From assembly GCA_037127255.1 (NCBI GenBank), contig JBANSL010000008.1, positions 10,857,396 to 10,921,395 on the forward strand: a stretch of 64,000 nt of DNA. The letters are read 5' to 3'. The first letter of the stretch is position 1; each line of letters begins with the position of its first letter. The notes below the pieces were generated by a model. That model ran no database searches and was not told where the DNA came from. It worked only from the letters and a program-made list of their open reading frames with translations. Position numbers and translations under genes: made by a program. Origin of the DNA: Persicaria tinctoria. Lineage: Eukaryota; Streptophyta; Magnoliopsida; Caryophyllales; Polygonaceae. Positions 26,119 to 39,166 of the stretch are shown piece after piece.

Positions 26119-29100
26119 ATGTCATGGCTGGCTCGATCCCTCGCCAATTCTCTCGGCATCGACGACGACGATGAACATAATCCCCAGCGAAATCATGATG
26201 TTTCTCCTCGTGAGATTGGCAGCAATCGCGATTTCTACCACAAATCTTCTTTTACTGACCGACAAATCCGGGAGTACCGGCCGGAGGAGGAAGATGAAGA
26301 TCAATCTCGAGGGGTTAAGGAGGATCTCAGTGAATTCAGGGATTCTTTAACCCGTCAGTTCCTCGGCGTTGCTAATTTTCTCGCTCCTCCTCCACCCCCA
26401 CCGCCGCCTCCCCGTTTAGCTGCCCCTGAGAAGTTTCAAGATCAGATGACAGTCTCCGAGTTCGATCCGTCCGAGTTATCGGATCCATCTGTTTCTGGAG
26501 ACGATGGATTTTCCGTTCACGAACAGATTGACAGAGAAAATGGGGATCGATCGGAAGTTGGAGGTCTAGATGTGAGAGGAGTTTCTAGGTTTTCAGGCAC
26601 TGATCGGTTCCATGCTGTTCCACAGAATTTTCAGTTGGATATGAGGTATGCTCGATTAAGAACGAAGGTGGAGGAGCCAGGTTCCACTCATAAAGTGGCT
26701 GGGGTAACTGACGAGGTCTTGGCATTCGCTGGGAACATTGCGCATCATCCTGAGACCTGGTTGGACTTCCCCATTGAGGAAGAAGAAGATTTAGACGGTA
26801 CGTGGATTATTATGTTGCAGCATTTCCATTGTTAACTACTTGATGCCTCTGAAACTTCTGAGGATTTGCATAGCTGATTGCCGTTGCTCAATGCTCATAT
26901 TGACTGGATATCTGTGTTGATATTGATTGTTTTTGTTGCTTGGTGTCTGGTTCTCATGAAACTACCTTATGCAAACCAATGGAATCTAGAATCTGAAAAC
27001 ATTGTCTTCTATGCCTTTTTAAAACTGTTATGGGATGTGTTATAATCTGATGGTCTGTATTTTCTTGTATGCATCAAATTAGTTTATGTTGTGTGTGAAA
27101 AGGCACAGCGGGGCTCAAAACCTTTTCCCTTTGGTGATTTGGCCTGTGGGTGAGGGACATGGAGCCACCGGAAAGGATGATGTTTCAGTGAACTTCACTA
27201 CATCTTATACCCTTTTTTCTGTTCTTTAGATTTTAAGATGTCAGAATTCCAGAAGGAGCATGCCTTTGCCATAGAATGTCTTACACCAAGGTTAAAAGCT
27301 CTCAGAATTGAACTTTGTCCTGCTCTTTTGACTGAGGGTTACTTTTGGAAAGTATATTTTGTACTCTTGCATTCAAGGCTGAACAAGAGTGATGCGAAGC
27401 AGCTATCAACGGGCCAAGTAAGTTTCTTTTCCTTTTTCACGAGGCTCTATCATTTTATTGATTGGGAATGTGAAAGAAAATGAATAAGCTTGGTAATTGA
27501 TAAAGAAAGAAAAAAAATCTCTCTTCGATGGAAGGGCTTAATTCTGGATAAAGAAAGGAAAAATGAGTAAGGGTGATGCAAGGTCTTCCATATTGTCAAT
27601 ATCTATGAAAATATTCAGCCTTAAAATTTGTAAGGCGAATTCATTCTATATGATTTTTTAGGCTAAACACTCTGCGGCAAGTAGTTATTCCTTGTGACTA
27701 TATAACTCATGGTCCTCAATGGATACACGAACATATACTCACTTTGTTGATTAGGGGTTGTTTTGTAATTGAAAATGAAAAGAAATGAAAGAATATTGGT
27801 TATTTTTGGGCGGATGCTAGAAACTAGGGTTTTCCCTGTATTTGCTAAATATAAGGCTTTAGTGGAGCTTTTGGCCTGGGAATCCTTTGTATTTTGGTGT
27901 CTCCAAGTGTTGTGTTCCTCAGTAGATAATTATGGATAAGCAGGATTCAATCAGGAAACAAACCACTCTAGAATCTTCCAAGCCTCATTGTAATTTAAAG
28001 GGTGGGATTGAATCAGATTAGTTAGGGGCATGTATGTGGGGTGTGAGGGAAGAATGCTAAGAGATGAGAAATGGTATAAATAAAGGAACTAGGCCTCTTA
28101 ACTAGGATTCCTGATTATTGTATTTTGTATCTTGGAAGGCTTGTTACCGAGGTGGACACAAGGGTTTGGCCTTGAGATTCCCTTGGTTCCATAAGTTGGT
28201 ATGGTTGTTTCCTGTGAGTTGATGTAGAGATAAAATAGAGTCAAGGATTGAATCCCTGGATTTTACTCTCAAAGCAGTAGGCAAAAGCTCAAGTGCCCAA
28301 CTACTAGAAAGCATAAAGCCAAAACACAAGATAGTTGATGAATGCCTGATGTGCAGAGTTATTCCCTTATATTTATACATTATATACTAGTCTCCCTCCC
28401 TCTAAAATAACTGCCTCTGACTTAACAAAGCCTTGTCACTGTTTGTCACTCTAGCAATTCTTTGTTTACTGCCTAACAAACCTATTCTAGGAGCTTCTAA
28501 TATCATGCTTGATCCCCCAAATCCACATTCTTTCTTGTGAGTTGACTTGTTTTTGTGTGTTTCCTGTATGTTGACGTTTGTAAGTGCTCTTGTGCTCCAT
28601 CATTGTGTGAGGGTGACATCTGTGCTGTGTGTTCTTCACTCCATCATGCTCGTTATTCTTTGAATCAACAATGTTTCAGAGTTGAGTTTAGTTGAGATTT
28701 AGTGGAACCTATAAGCTTTAATATTTGATGATTTGACATCCCTTTTTGTGTTGGATACCTATTCCATAATCACATAGGATTTTGAGTCAAGAAATAGTGC
28801 TAGTTGCATCTTTTTCCCAAACGCTGTGTTTGACAACTTGTTCGAATTGGTTCTGATGTTTGCCTGTAAAGGTTGTGGAAGCCAGAGCAAAGTGGATGCA
28901 AGAACTGCAAAAGCGCACCAAGGAAGAATTGGAGCGACAACGGTTTTATAAAGAAAATGCTTTTATCCATGATGATTTCAGTACATCATCACCTTGTTCC
29001 CAACCACCAGACAACTACTCACTCTGGACGTTTTCCTCAGAACCTGGTTGTTCCAGCATATCATGTGATTCTGAAACGGAAAAGCATCCAACTACAAGTA

Positions 29101-29375
29101 CCGAACCAGAATTTATTGATAAAGCAGTTATTGAAGAGAAGCCAGTGATAAAAAGAGCGGTGGATAAAAGCACATCTTTTTCATCACCAAAACTGCTACT
29201 TCACAGTTTTGATGTGGACGATGATGATGATAATGATGATTACTGGCCAGAGGATGAGTTCTTGCAAGATGGAAAGGGTGTGGCAGCCATTCCCTTAGGA
29301 ATCGAGGAGGAAGTTTCTTTTAGTGATCTTGAGGACGACGATTGCAGTATACATGCTAAATACAACATTCCGTGA
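26119..29375 (+). CDS. BSD-domain protein
   Basis: join(26119..26797, 27230..27417, 28872..29375), 456 aa, all junctions in phase. N-terminus MSWLARSLANSLGIDDDD and a nine-proline run near residue 90. The BSD domain lies at about residues 192-290 (VTDEVLAFAGNIAHHPETW, then EGYFWKVYFVLLHSRL with the family's paired aromatic FW). A short coiled basic/acidic helix follows (AKWMQELQKRTKEELERQ). The C-terminus is acidic (DVDDDDDNDD, EDEF, SDLEDDD). BSD domains are named after BTF2/TFIIH p62, synapse-associated and DOS2-like proteins; the plant proteins with this layout have no well-defined role. The second intron is long (about 1.45 kb) and holds nothing I can identify. Start chosen as the first ATG, giving the conserved-looking N-terminus. 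Confidence 0.92.
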
Positions 29376-30963
29376 GATGGCTGTGCAAGTGAGAAGCTTC
29401 ACTTGAATCATGGAAAAAAAGTTTCAGTGGCATACGCAAACCAACTTATTGCTTACGATCTCTGGCTTAAGAAAGCCAGAAACTTCCCGAGCTGCCCTGG
29501 AGGGCACATGTCTTGCAAGTTGTAATATATGTCGTCTGTATGCTCTCTTGTTTTGAGCATTGGCAAAACCGCCACCTTCCAGGAAGTTACCCTCGTTCGT
29601 CCGGGTCTGCTTTCGTCTTGAAGCTGTCCATATTACCAGGTTGATGAAAGTGTGATTCCCTTTTTGCCAACTGTCAAATGGCATTTTTGTGGAAAGAAAA
29701 TAATCATATAGATAAGATGATGCTATTTTTTACTCATAGATTTGATTATGGTGGCCTTGAAGTTGTCTGTTGTAAAAGTCTACATGAATTGAAACTTGAA
29801 AGGTTGTGAAACTGCACATAACCCTCCCCTTTTGGCTTCACTGTCTGTTCTGGTGCAAATTTCATTGCTGTGTCCGTTCCCATGAGTTTTTCTATTGTTA
29901 TCCATTCTCGAGGAGGAAGTTTCGGGTGAGTTTGTCCGAGTTTCTGTTGTTATCTGTCCCTCTTTTATCTTCTCTCCTTTTTCTATCTCGTCTCAACTTC
30001 TAAACAAGTCGAGAATGGATGCTTACACTTGACCCCTTCAAGCAGGATATATTATATACTGATGTTGATGTTGTGCCTACCATGAAATGGAGTAAAATTC
30101 GATTCGGATCAATCTCATAACTACTCTGTATCATCTTTAGTTCAAGACCCCAAAGGTAGGTATAACTAACAGAAAAGCTTTCACATGCCAGTTCAAAATC
30201 GCTCATTTTTCTGGGCTCTGCAGAAAGTTGCATTTTGTTCGTTCACTGTACTATACAGTATACTGATTTTGAAACTTTTGCGTCTACATTCCTTAACTAA
30301 AACCAAGGCATTATATTTATAGTTGAGTGTAAACGGAGAGACATGTGAATCAACTTTTGCTCTTAGATTTTATAATCAACTTTAATTATCCTTGTCAAAT
30401 TTTCAAGGTGTTTGAACTTAGAAAGGACATAGGTGTTTGGTATTTACGAGTCGAGTATGAGCGCATTTGTAATTTATAATCAGGTATTAATACTCAACAA
30501 CTAGTTCGACTCCTTGAATAGGTAAATAAAGAGACCTCCAATAACAATTCCAACCAAGGCCACAAGTCAAAAGAAGACGAGGGAACCCCAAAAGAGCAAA
30601 ACCCCCAGTCAACAATGGAGAAATTTCTTTTTGAAAGAAAAAATAGAAAAAGAAAAACAATGGAGAAATTGATGGAGAGTTGCCATCGTCTTCCTTCACC
30701 CCATCTCTCCGTCTCCCTGACGCATCTATCAGCAAACCCCCTCCCCCCTCCCCCTTTCGGGGAGGTCAATGGTCAACCCCGCGCAATTCCTTAATTATAT
30801 AACCTCTGTCTCTCAGGTTCGTTCTTCCAACGCTTTCTGTTGATAATCCCACGTAGATTTTTCGTTATCTAGCTTCGCACCCGAATCACGAAACCCTAGG
30901 GTTCTCGAATCGCACACACGCAAATTACGCAATCTCGTAATTAGGTCAAATATATTTTTGTCC
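29376..30963 (+). other. Intergenic: BSD 3' end and promoter of the next gene
   Basis: Nothing coding was recognised between 29376 and 30780. The end (30880-30910) has acgaaaccctagggttctcg, a telo-box pair in inverted form, just before the leader of the following gene. A C-rich/purine block at 30730-30770 has no recognisable identity. Confidence 0.4.
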
Positions 30964-32220
30964 ATGGATCTTCAATTGCTGACCGGAGATAGAAGCTTGT
31001 CAAAGAAGAGGAAAAAATGGCTTTTGTTGTTCGCTCTGTTCGGCGGTTCGGTATATGGCGCTTACAGAGTTTACCACTTGCCGTCCGTCGCCAGGAAAAG
31101 GAAGAGGCTTACCAGGTTGATTCGAGCCTTGTTTTCTGTGCTCGAGATGGTTTCGGACTCCGCGGAGACCATCGGTGTCGTGTCCAGGGACTTGAAGGAG
31201 TTTCTGAGCTCGGATTCTGACGAAATCCCTAACAGTTTGAAGCAGATTTCCAAGATCGCTCAGTCGGATCAGTTTTACCTATCGGTAGCTAGAGTTTCTG
31301 AGGCTCTCACCATTGGCGTGTTAAGAGGGTACCGGTCTGAGAGCAGGAATGAGAATGGATCCGATGGTGGCGCGAGCATCACGGATCGGGTGATGGATAG
31401 GGTTCTGTCGACTGCTGGAAGTGGATTCGTTTCAGTAATTGCTGGTAGCTTTGCAAGGAATCTGGTGCTGGGATTCTATGCTAGCCGCGAACAGGTTGGA
31501 GTAGGTGATCTGAGAAGTAGAAGGGGGAGTGATTCAGGTGATTCAGGATGGGTGGATGTGATCTGCAGTGACAAGGTTAAGGATGCCATGGCCAACTGTA
31601 TACAGGTATTTGTGAGCACATCAGTGGCTGCTTATCTTGATAAAACATTGGATGTTAATGTATATGATGAGCTCTTCGCGGGGCTTACCAATCCGAAGCA
31701 CGAAACCAGAGTTAGAGACATGTTGGTGTTAGTTTGTAATGGAGCCATGGAAACTCTTGTGAAGACTTCACACCAAGTGCTGACGAAGCCGAAGACTGAT
31801 CCCATGCCTAGTTCTTATCGTAATGGCAAAAGTCAGTGCACGTACTCAAACCAAGATGAGTATCTGGATCAAGAGGGAGATGCAGCTAATTTGACAAGTA
31901 GACCAGTGGTTGATAAAATGCAGAGTTCTGGATGGATTGATTCGATATCCTCCACATTGACGGTTCCGAGTAACAGGAGATTTGTTCTTGATATGACAGG
32001 GAGAGTGACTTTTGAAACTGTAAGATCGATTGTGAATTTTTTGTTGTGGAAGTTATTTGATGGATTAAGAAGAAGTGTCAATGTTGTCCGCGATCAAATT
32101 GTAGACAGAGGTCTGGAGGTGGTTAGGTATTTTAGTGCCAAGTCTTCTGTTATTGTTACCTTATGTCTCGCTCTATATTTACATGTCATGGGTGGAACAA
32201 GGCCATTGTTGGCTGCATAA
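30964..32220 (+). CDS. Protein of the family annotated PHLOEM PROTEIN 2-LIKE A10
   Basis: Single exon, 418 aa from ATG 30964. Plant-specific family whose members (for example Arabidopsis At1g10150, recalled from memory) are named PP2-A10-like. I see none of the lectin fold motifs expected of PP2, so the name may mislead. Seen: N-terminal hydrophobic segment (KKWLLLFALFGGSVYGAY, residues about 16-36), a basic patch (VARKRKRLTRLIRAL), the family block SDSAETIGVVSRDLKEFL, a central IAGSFARNLVLGFY, and a C-terminal hydrophobic stretch (SSVIVTLCLALYLHVMGG). It is probably a membrane protein. An upstream in-frame TTG codon is not a likely start. Confidence 0.88.
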   Translation: MDLQLLTGDRSLSKKRKKWLLLFALFGGSVYGAYRVYHLPSVARKRKRLTRLIRALFSVLEMVSDSAETIGVVSRDLKEFLSSDSDEIPNSLKQISKIAQSDQFYLSVARVSEALTIGVLRGYRSESRNENGSDGGASITDRVMDRVLSTAGSGFVSVIAGSFARNLVLGFYASREQVGVGDLRSRRGSDSGDSGWVDVICSDKVKDAMANCIQVFVSTSVAAYLDKTLDVNVYDELFAGLTNPKHETRVRDMLVLVCNGAMETLVKTSHQVLTKPKTDPMPSSYRNGKSQCTYSNQDEYLDQEGDAANLTSRPVVDKMQSSGWIDSISSTLTVPSNRRFVLDMTGRVTFETVRSIVNFLLWKLFDGLRRSVNVVRDQIVDRGLEVVRYFSAKSSVIVTLCLALYLHVMGGTRPLLAA

Positions 32221-33765
32221 ACTGTAGGCTACTTGTTGTTGTTAATGATTCTATATATATGTAGATGAAATGTGAAGGTATAGTTGTCACATTTACTTAA
32301 TAAGTCAATAATGAAATGAAGTTAGCTTGTTCCTATTTGTGTTATTATGCTTGGTAGTTGTTTGTGTTTCTCCTCTAGGGTGATCATGGATTTGAAAGTC
32401 GCTTTGGTTTTATGTAATGGGAAAATGTTGCAGGCTGGAAATGTGATTTCAGTATCTCCGGCATCCCTCCAGTTTATACACTGTAATACTTGTTATGTCC
32501 TAGCGGTGAAGCTTGCAGGTTCGTTAATATGAACAAAGGAAGGTTCTTTTTGGCCCTATAGTTATTTTTCAAGTGTCTGATTGGGACGAGAGCGTCATCC
32601 CTTACACCAACAGACAGTTCGCAGCGCATACTTGAACAATGCTTCCTGATCAGACCAGGATCTGGCGATTTGTATTTGAATGCTGCTTCACCTGTTTGTG
32701 CACTTCTCGAAAGGCATCAGATAAGGGTCTTTTTTAGCGCAAGGAGGAGCTGATCACTAGACGATAGATCAACTGGTAACTTTTGCTTCTGGTTAAGGAT
32801 GAAATGGAAGTCGGATTCCATGAACACCTTGGAAACTCCTGGCTGCTTTTCTTGCTCAAAGTGCAAGCCGTAAGCTTGTCCCACCTGATTTTTTTTTAAC
32901 TCCTCTTCCATCAATTGGTAATAGAGGATTGTCCAAATTCATTGTCTAGGTATGTGTATAACTATATGACAGATTTCCGATCTTGCAGGAACATTATATT
33001 TAGGGATTGGGGCTTCTTCTGTATAAGGTAGGTGGTTTATGGATTAATAAGCTTCTGATATCCAGCAATGTGTGTTAGCCGGTTAGCCCTGAATCAGGTT
33101 TTCACATCATATGAGATGTGCAGATGGGGCAGGGGGCAAAGAAATGGGAATAGGACAAAGAAGGTCGCATATTTGCTACAATTCATGCATTTGAATGCTC
33201 AAGCAAGTATCAGCTGCACGTTAGGGATATACAATTGAAATTTCATTCTTATATAGATTTCTTTACGTTAAAAACACAGCATAAAATTTAATAACTTCAA
33301 AATGACCTTGCTAAAAAAAATGGTTCAATAGCTTATCCCATCTATTCTCTTTTATCAGCACTTTTCTTTTCTCTTTTCTAAAATAATTCAGTAAATTTTC
33401 CACCCCAACTCAAATATTACTGACAGTGGCAAAACTAATGGAAGTAAAAATTGAATTCTTTAACGGTTAAGTAGAAAATAGAAAGACAATAAAGTTTTGA
33501 AAGATGAGAAGACATAGTTGAAATCTATTGGAATGTGGTTGTCCCAAATCGGTAAAATGTTTGAACAATTGAAGAGCTATTCATCTCATTGCTAATTGAT
33601 TTTAAGATGAATCTTGTTGGGTTTATGTATTGTTCGAGTTTCTCGTATGTAGGTCCGCACACACGACCTCCCTTCAATGTTTTGACTCCATGGGATGAGA
33701 GTAAAGGGATATAATTGACTTTTCGCGCACGGCTTGACTCCATGGGATGAGAGGAAAGGGATATA
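32221..33765. other. Intergenic region
   Basis: 3' untranslated part of the preceding gene, then AT-rich DNA. A 35-bp direct repeat (ttgactccatgggatgagag...) occurs near 33680 and 33733. The minus-strand 65-codon frame at 32717-32914 is isolated and not recognised. Confidence 0.4.
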
Positions 33766-33773
33766 CTCCCTCC

Positions 33774-34577
33774 CAGAGGCGGATCTCAAGGTGAGCCAGT
33801 TCATCAACTGTTGGATAAAAAAATTTGGGATAGGGTTAAAAAAATAATTCTGCTAGGTTAATTTTTTTTGGTTTGTTGGAATATTTTTTGTTGGGCTCAA
33901 TTATTTACAAGCCCATGATTTAATTATCTCTAACTTTTCAGTTTTCACTTTTACATGCATCAAGGATATAGGTTGTGTTCGAATTCCTATAATTTATAAT
34001 TACAAATATTTGAATGATGTTTGATTATAAATTTTATAATATATTTTAAATAATCTAGATTTAAAATGAAATATCTTATAAATTGTTTTGATCAAATATT
34101 CACTATTGCATAAAGTTTATAATTACGTTATAAATTTATTGAAATTGATTAATAGAATTTATAAAGTAATTATTTAAAATTTATGTTATTTTAAAATTAT
34201 TGTAAAATATATTAACCAAAAACTATTCGATAGCTTTTAATTATGTATTGGGATCCCAAACACATCCTTAAACTATTCAATAGCTTTTAATTATGTATTT
34301 GAACAATTGATTTTTAGGCACTTTTACTTTGAATAAAATAATTAACTGACATCATTAGTGATACGTCTTTCTACTCTTTATTACTTAGGGTTCGTTTAGA
34401 TATTTATGTATTATGACTTATAATGCAATATTAACCTTTAGCATCTTTTTTCATCGATAAAATATTTGGATACCAAATAGTATTTTAATAATCTTATTTT
34501 GACTTGATAATTTTTGTGTCTCTTTAATGTGAAAATTATTTCGCTTATCTAGCTTTAAAACTCTAGATCCGCCACTG
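33774..34577. mobile_element. hAT-like element with CAGAGGCGGATCT ends
   Basis: 804 bp with ends cagaggcggatct and agatccgccactg, imperfect terminal inverted repeats of a type common in plant hAT-derived elements. Flanks ctccctcc (33766-33773) and cttgctcc (34578-34585) match at 6 of 8 positions, as for an aged 8-bp target duplication. The body is AT-rich with no transposase frame. The left flank tactccctcc and right flank gatcgaaaatatt suggest it hit a Stowaway-like end. Confidence 0.7.
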
Positions 34578-34723
34578 CTTGCTCCGATCGAAAATATTTG
34601 ATACTTTAGATATATGCGCGAAGATTAAGAAATGTCACTTTCCCCCTCAAATAATTTTTACGCACTTTAACAGTTTAACGTTAATTGGTGATGGGTTTAA
34701 AAATGGTTTAGTTTTATGCAATT

Positions 34724-34901
34724 TGTTAGGATAGAGGTAAGAATAGAGCAGAGGAGAGACAGAGAAAGAAGAATTCTCTATTGCTTGTGTTCATTCTCAA
34801 GAGAGTACAAGGCCATATATATAGGCTATACATAAACTCATGGTGGGAGTTTAGGAGGCGAAGGGCTTCGGGAGGTGAACAATCCACCTATTATTACAAC
34901 A
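34724..34901 (-). repeat. 3' LTR of the right copia element
   Basis: 178 bp. In the element's sense it starts TGTTGTAATAATAGG and ends CTATCCTAACA. A TATA-like tatatatatgg lies mid-LTR. Confidence 0.9.
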
Positions 34902-37449
34902 CTCCTTCTTGGATGTACACCTCTAATATTACAAAACAGTCTCGTTAAAAACCTCGCCTAGAAAAACCCAACGGGACAAAACTAGGACTAAGGGAAAAAG
35001 AGTACAGATGTCATTTGATACGCTTTGGAGATACTGCCTCGTTAAAAACCTTGTCAGGAAAACCCAGTGGGACAAAACCTGATCGAAGGGGAAAAGAGTG
35101 CAGTGCGTATATTCTCCCCCTGAAAACAACATTCTTCTTACAGCTTTCTCATTCCGATCAGCTCTTCAAACTTCTTGATAATGCCGACTTCATGAGCTTC
35201 AGGGTCGAGTCTAAACACCGTCTTCGATGTGTGCAAGTGAAAATGCCTTCATATATCATACTTGACTTCGATGCAATAGACTTCCTTGTCTTTGGTGATC
35301 AGCTGCTTTCAATGCACAACTATAAGGTACTTCAGGACCTAGTGTGCTTTTCAGGGTTTGATACAGGGGATCTGATGTATAGATGGTGTATAAGTTGCCT
35401 CATTAAAAACCTTACCTTGGAAAAACCCAGTGGGATAAAAAACCAAGATTAAGGAAAAGAGTACAACGTTGTGTATAGTACTTCAGGACTCAATACACTA
35501 TGTCACCACTTACACAATACTTCAAGTATTATAAGCACTCTTTGGCTTAATCGTGTACATATGACGAGGCTTTCATATTGATGCTTCGGGCATTTCAAAA
35601 TAATCGATCATTTTCACTTATGTTCTTTTATCATGATCAATATGGGTATATAACTACTATGCCGATCAATTACGTGTTAGAGTCGGTTCATCGACACCCA
35701 AAGATTATATCCACTACTGGTGAATATGTTTTCATATCGCCCAAAAAGGGGACTTTTATGCAATCAATCTTGCTATAGCTTCATTTCGCTTATTGCGGCT
35801 TTGTATAAACATCCACTTAAAACCAATGATGTTATACTTTCCGATGTTGGAACTACAGGTCCAATATCATCATGCTTAAAGAATTCATCTTAAATTCCAT
35901 GTGCTCTTTCCACTTCTGGGGAATGATATACTAAGAGCATAGTGATCTCACATTCTTCTAACATATTAGAGACTCACTTGATTTTTGTTTGTTTCGGAGT
36001 TACTTAGTCACTCTCTTGGCCTTAGTAAATGCATTTGATGGCTTTATGCTAAACCATGTAACTATCATTTGGTGTACATAAGTGTTGAACTTCTGGCTCA
36101 CTTTCATTCATCCGCGGATCCCAAATGATATATAGAAAAGTTGCTTTCATGCAATCTCTTTCTTAGTACAGTCTCATTTCCTCTCCCCCTAAATACCGAG
36201 CATTTGATCACCTTTCTAAAGCTCGAGGTATTTGATATCATTAGGGACTCAAACCCCATGTATCATTCAACTTCTTTGTGGTCTTTTAGTTAATTTTGGA
36301 GGAGGCCTCGGAACATACACTCTCTTCTGGAGATAATTCGAGAGAAGTTATTGTGTCAAATTCGAAATGCAAACTGTATGGGCCCATTTGACTAACAACT
36401 CTTCAAGGTCGTTGTGAGCTACTATATGCTCCTCACACATTCTCTACCTTTTCATATAACCAATGTGTTAAGGCATCTATATTGGAATAACATTGGTTCA
36501 TATGCCGATGTTTTATGTTCGTAGTTGTCTCATTGAACTCTATCAAGAGACATAAGAGACTTTGCATTTACCCTTTATTATAGACGGTCTTGTTATTATT
36601 TTGCCAAAAGAACAAGCCGTACATGTATGGTCACCCTTATTGAGGATCTTCCGGTCCTAGGATCTTCTAGTCCTTTTGGTGTGAATTTCAACGATCTTGC
36701 AAATCATCGTTTTACTTGAGTGACCAAATGCCACAAAGAATAAGATTTTATCATCAAATAACTTCTGGTTAGTGACATCATAAGTCTCAATAGTTAAACA
36801 TTCTAACCATTGAACTTTATACACGGTGATCAATTTATTTAATCAGATGCCATTAACTGGGTATTTTCAGAACTTCCGTTGGTGTCATACTACGGGTACG
36901 AAACTAATGACCAACTATATTAACTTTATTCATAATGTTCTCAAAGACATTAGAAAATGAACCGTACAAATATAATCTAGTTATAAGCCACGACAATAAC
37001 ATTGGTTGCGCGCTTAACCATTACCTCTTTTACACCCTCTACAAGAGGGGCATGCTTCGGGCAATGCTTAGAGGATTGTCAGGAAGTGGCCTTGTAAACC
37101 AGATCATGTTTTGTGGTTATTTATATTGGTTGTACTAACCAAATAAAAATAGTTCTGAATATGCCATAACCCATATTCCATGTACTTCTTCAAGAGTACA
37201 AATGTTTAAAATAAGATCTTATACTCTTCTAGAGTTTATAAGAATATGAAATTAGAGTCTTCAAACTCTTATGCATGCTTTGATGAAAACTCACAATATG
37301 GTGCATTAAGGGAATAAAAATAATAAAACTATGTAAAAGATAATACTAAATAGTAAAGCATGCTGCTATTAAGAAACATGAATATGAACAACAATAATCT
37401 TAAATAAGTAAATAAAATTCATGCCAACTTCGAGTGACAAGAAAGTTTA

Positions 37450-38215
37450 ACATAGATCTTCGAGACCTTTTATCACCTACGTCAGGAGGCGGTATTCTTA
37501 TATGCAATTTTATCGTTTACTGCGGGAAACTGATTGAGAAACCTTAAGGATCATAGTTGATTTGTTTATCTGGATATACACGAATCATCACTACAAGGAT
37601 GACGTTTACCGTTTCGTCCCTACGAGGGTGCGGTTTATCATTCATCTACTTCGGAAGATATGTCTATTCATCTACTTCGGGAGATGAAGAATAAAAATAT
37701 AATATACAAATACAAATACAAGTAAATAAAATAAAATAAAAGGATAATCATTGATGCATCACTACAGGGATGAAAATATTTGGTTCATCGCTTAAGGGAT
37801 GAAATTAATCGGTCTATCTTAAAGATACAACTTGTTCATTCACCTACTTCAGGATATGAGAACATTAATCTCTTTTGAGAGATGTGCCCGCTCATCTACT
37901 TCGGGAGATGTGATGGTTTCGTTCATCTACTTCGGGGATGAGAGAAAACAAATACTCCGTATAGTTTAAATAAAATAAAATTAACATGCATATGAATTAA
38001 CTAAACATAAATAATAAATATAATTTCATCTCTACGGGGATGAAATTTATCGGCTCGATCATCTCTGCGGGGATGAGATTTATTAATCATATCGAGTGAT
38101 TTATAATTTCAATTTCCTCACTTTTATCCACTTCGGGGGATATTGATTTATCTACCGGATAAATTTATTTTATATTTAGTTTACGAGTTCAATCTCATCG
38201 CTTCGGGGATGGAGA
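37450..38215. repeat. Dispersed palindromic repeats 'catctacttcgggagatg'
   Basis: At least nine degenerate copies, for example near 37640, 37664, 37889, 37927, 38027, 38062 and 38129, of an imperfect inverted repeat CATCT-acttcggg-AGATG or shorter forms (catctctacggggatg). Each can form a small hairpin. They lie in the 5' internal region of the copia element between its LTR and pol. Confidence 0.75.
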
Positions 38216-38339
38216 TCGGAACCTTCACTAGGGACAAAATTTATAACCCTAAAAGTTTGGGTCATTTCTGTAATTAGCAGAAAGGTACATGCCAGACTGC
38301 AATTTTTGGAAATTCTAGGGCTTGTTTTGTAATTAATTA

Positions 38340-38690
38340 AAAAAACCTGCATTTTTCACGCCGATCGTCCTCTTCGACTCTTCGTTGATCTGTTGGCCGC
38401 AGTTGCGCAGGACTCTAAACGACGTTCTTCTGTCTCAGGCTTCGACCTCAATGGCGGCGGCGAACCATTGCGTAGATAATGTCCCTCCATTGATTGACTG
38501 TCTCGGCAAAGAAGGACGACGACGCCGTCCTTCGGGCGACGATCGCCGCAAACCCTCACGCGGAGTTCTCGATTGGGAGGGGCGCTACACCACGCCGATG
38601 ATGAATGTCACCTACTTCGGGTGCCGCCGATCGCCCAGTGCTCACAGGCGTAGTTGTCCAAGCCCATCGCGATCATCAAGGTCTTGAGGA
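38340..38690 (-). other. GC-rich block of unknown origin inside the copia element
   Basis: Base composition changes abruptly from AT-rich to GC-rich. The minus strand has an open stretch at 38356-38559 rich in Arg and Ser. It does not resemble copia gag as I know it. It may be a captured host fragment; not identified. Confidence 0.35.
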
Positions 38691-39166
38691 AATTAGAAGG
38701 TATTCCAACCTAAATACATTATCCCTAGCAGATACAACAAGAAATAATGTATGAGTTGAAGCAATCCAACATGATTTAACACAAACAAGATTAAGGAACA
38801 GTATTTTTCAAAATTGAATTATCTGATAAGACTGCATCCATGAGAGGGCTCGCATGTAAGATTTCCTTATCAAATGCTCTCCTATTTGCCCAGCCAACCA
38901 ACCCAAATTCCAAATCTGATCGATCTTCTATAGCCACGTTTTAGAGCAGATCGGGAGATAGAGGGCGGCGGTGAAGTGGATGATTGAATGTTGAAGGCAG
39001 TGAACCAAACTGTGGAAGTGATTGATATGATTCAATTTGCTTTGAATATAATTGCCGTGATTCGTTCGGAAGAATCATAATTCCGAAAGCAAACTTTGGA
39101 ATCAATCGACATATAATTGACATTGAAGCTTTCCATAAAACCCGAATAATTGTACAAAGAGCATAG

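Noticed and set aside
30487..30769. Minus-strand 80-90 codon frames
   Set aside because: Overlapping frames in a C-rich/purine stretch with no motif; likely chance.
32717..32914. Minus-strand 65-codon frame with even composition
   Set aside because: Isolated, no recognised relative and no splice partner; not enough to call a gene.
37450..38215. Regularly recurring palindromes resembling a CRISPR array
   Set aside because: Spacing is irregular, copies are diverged, and they are internal to a plant retrotransposon.
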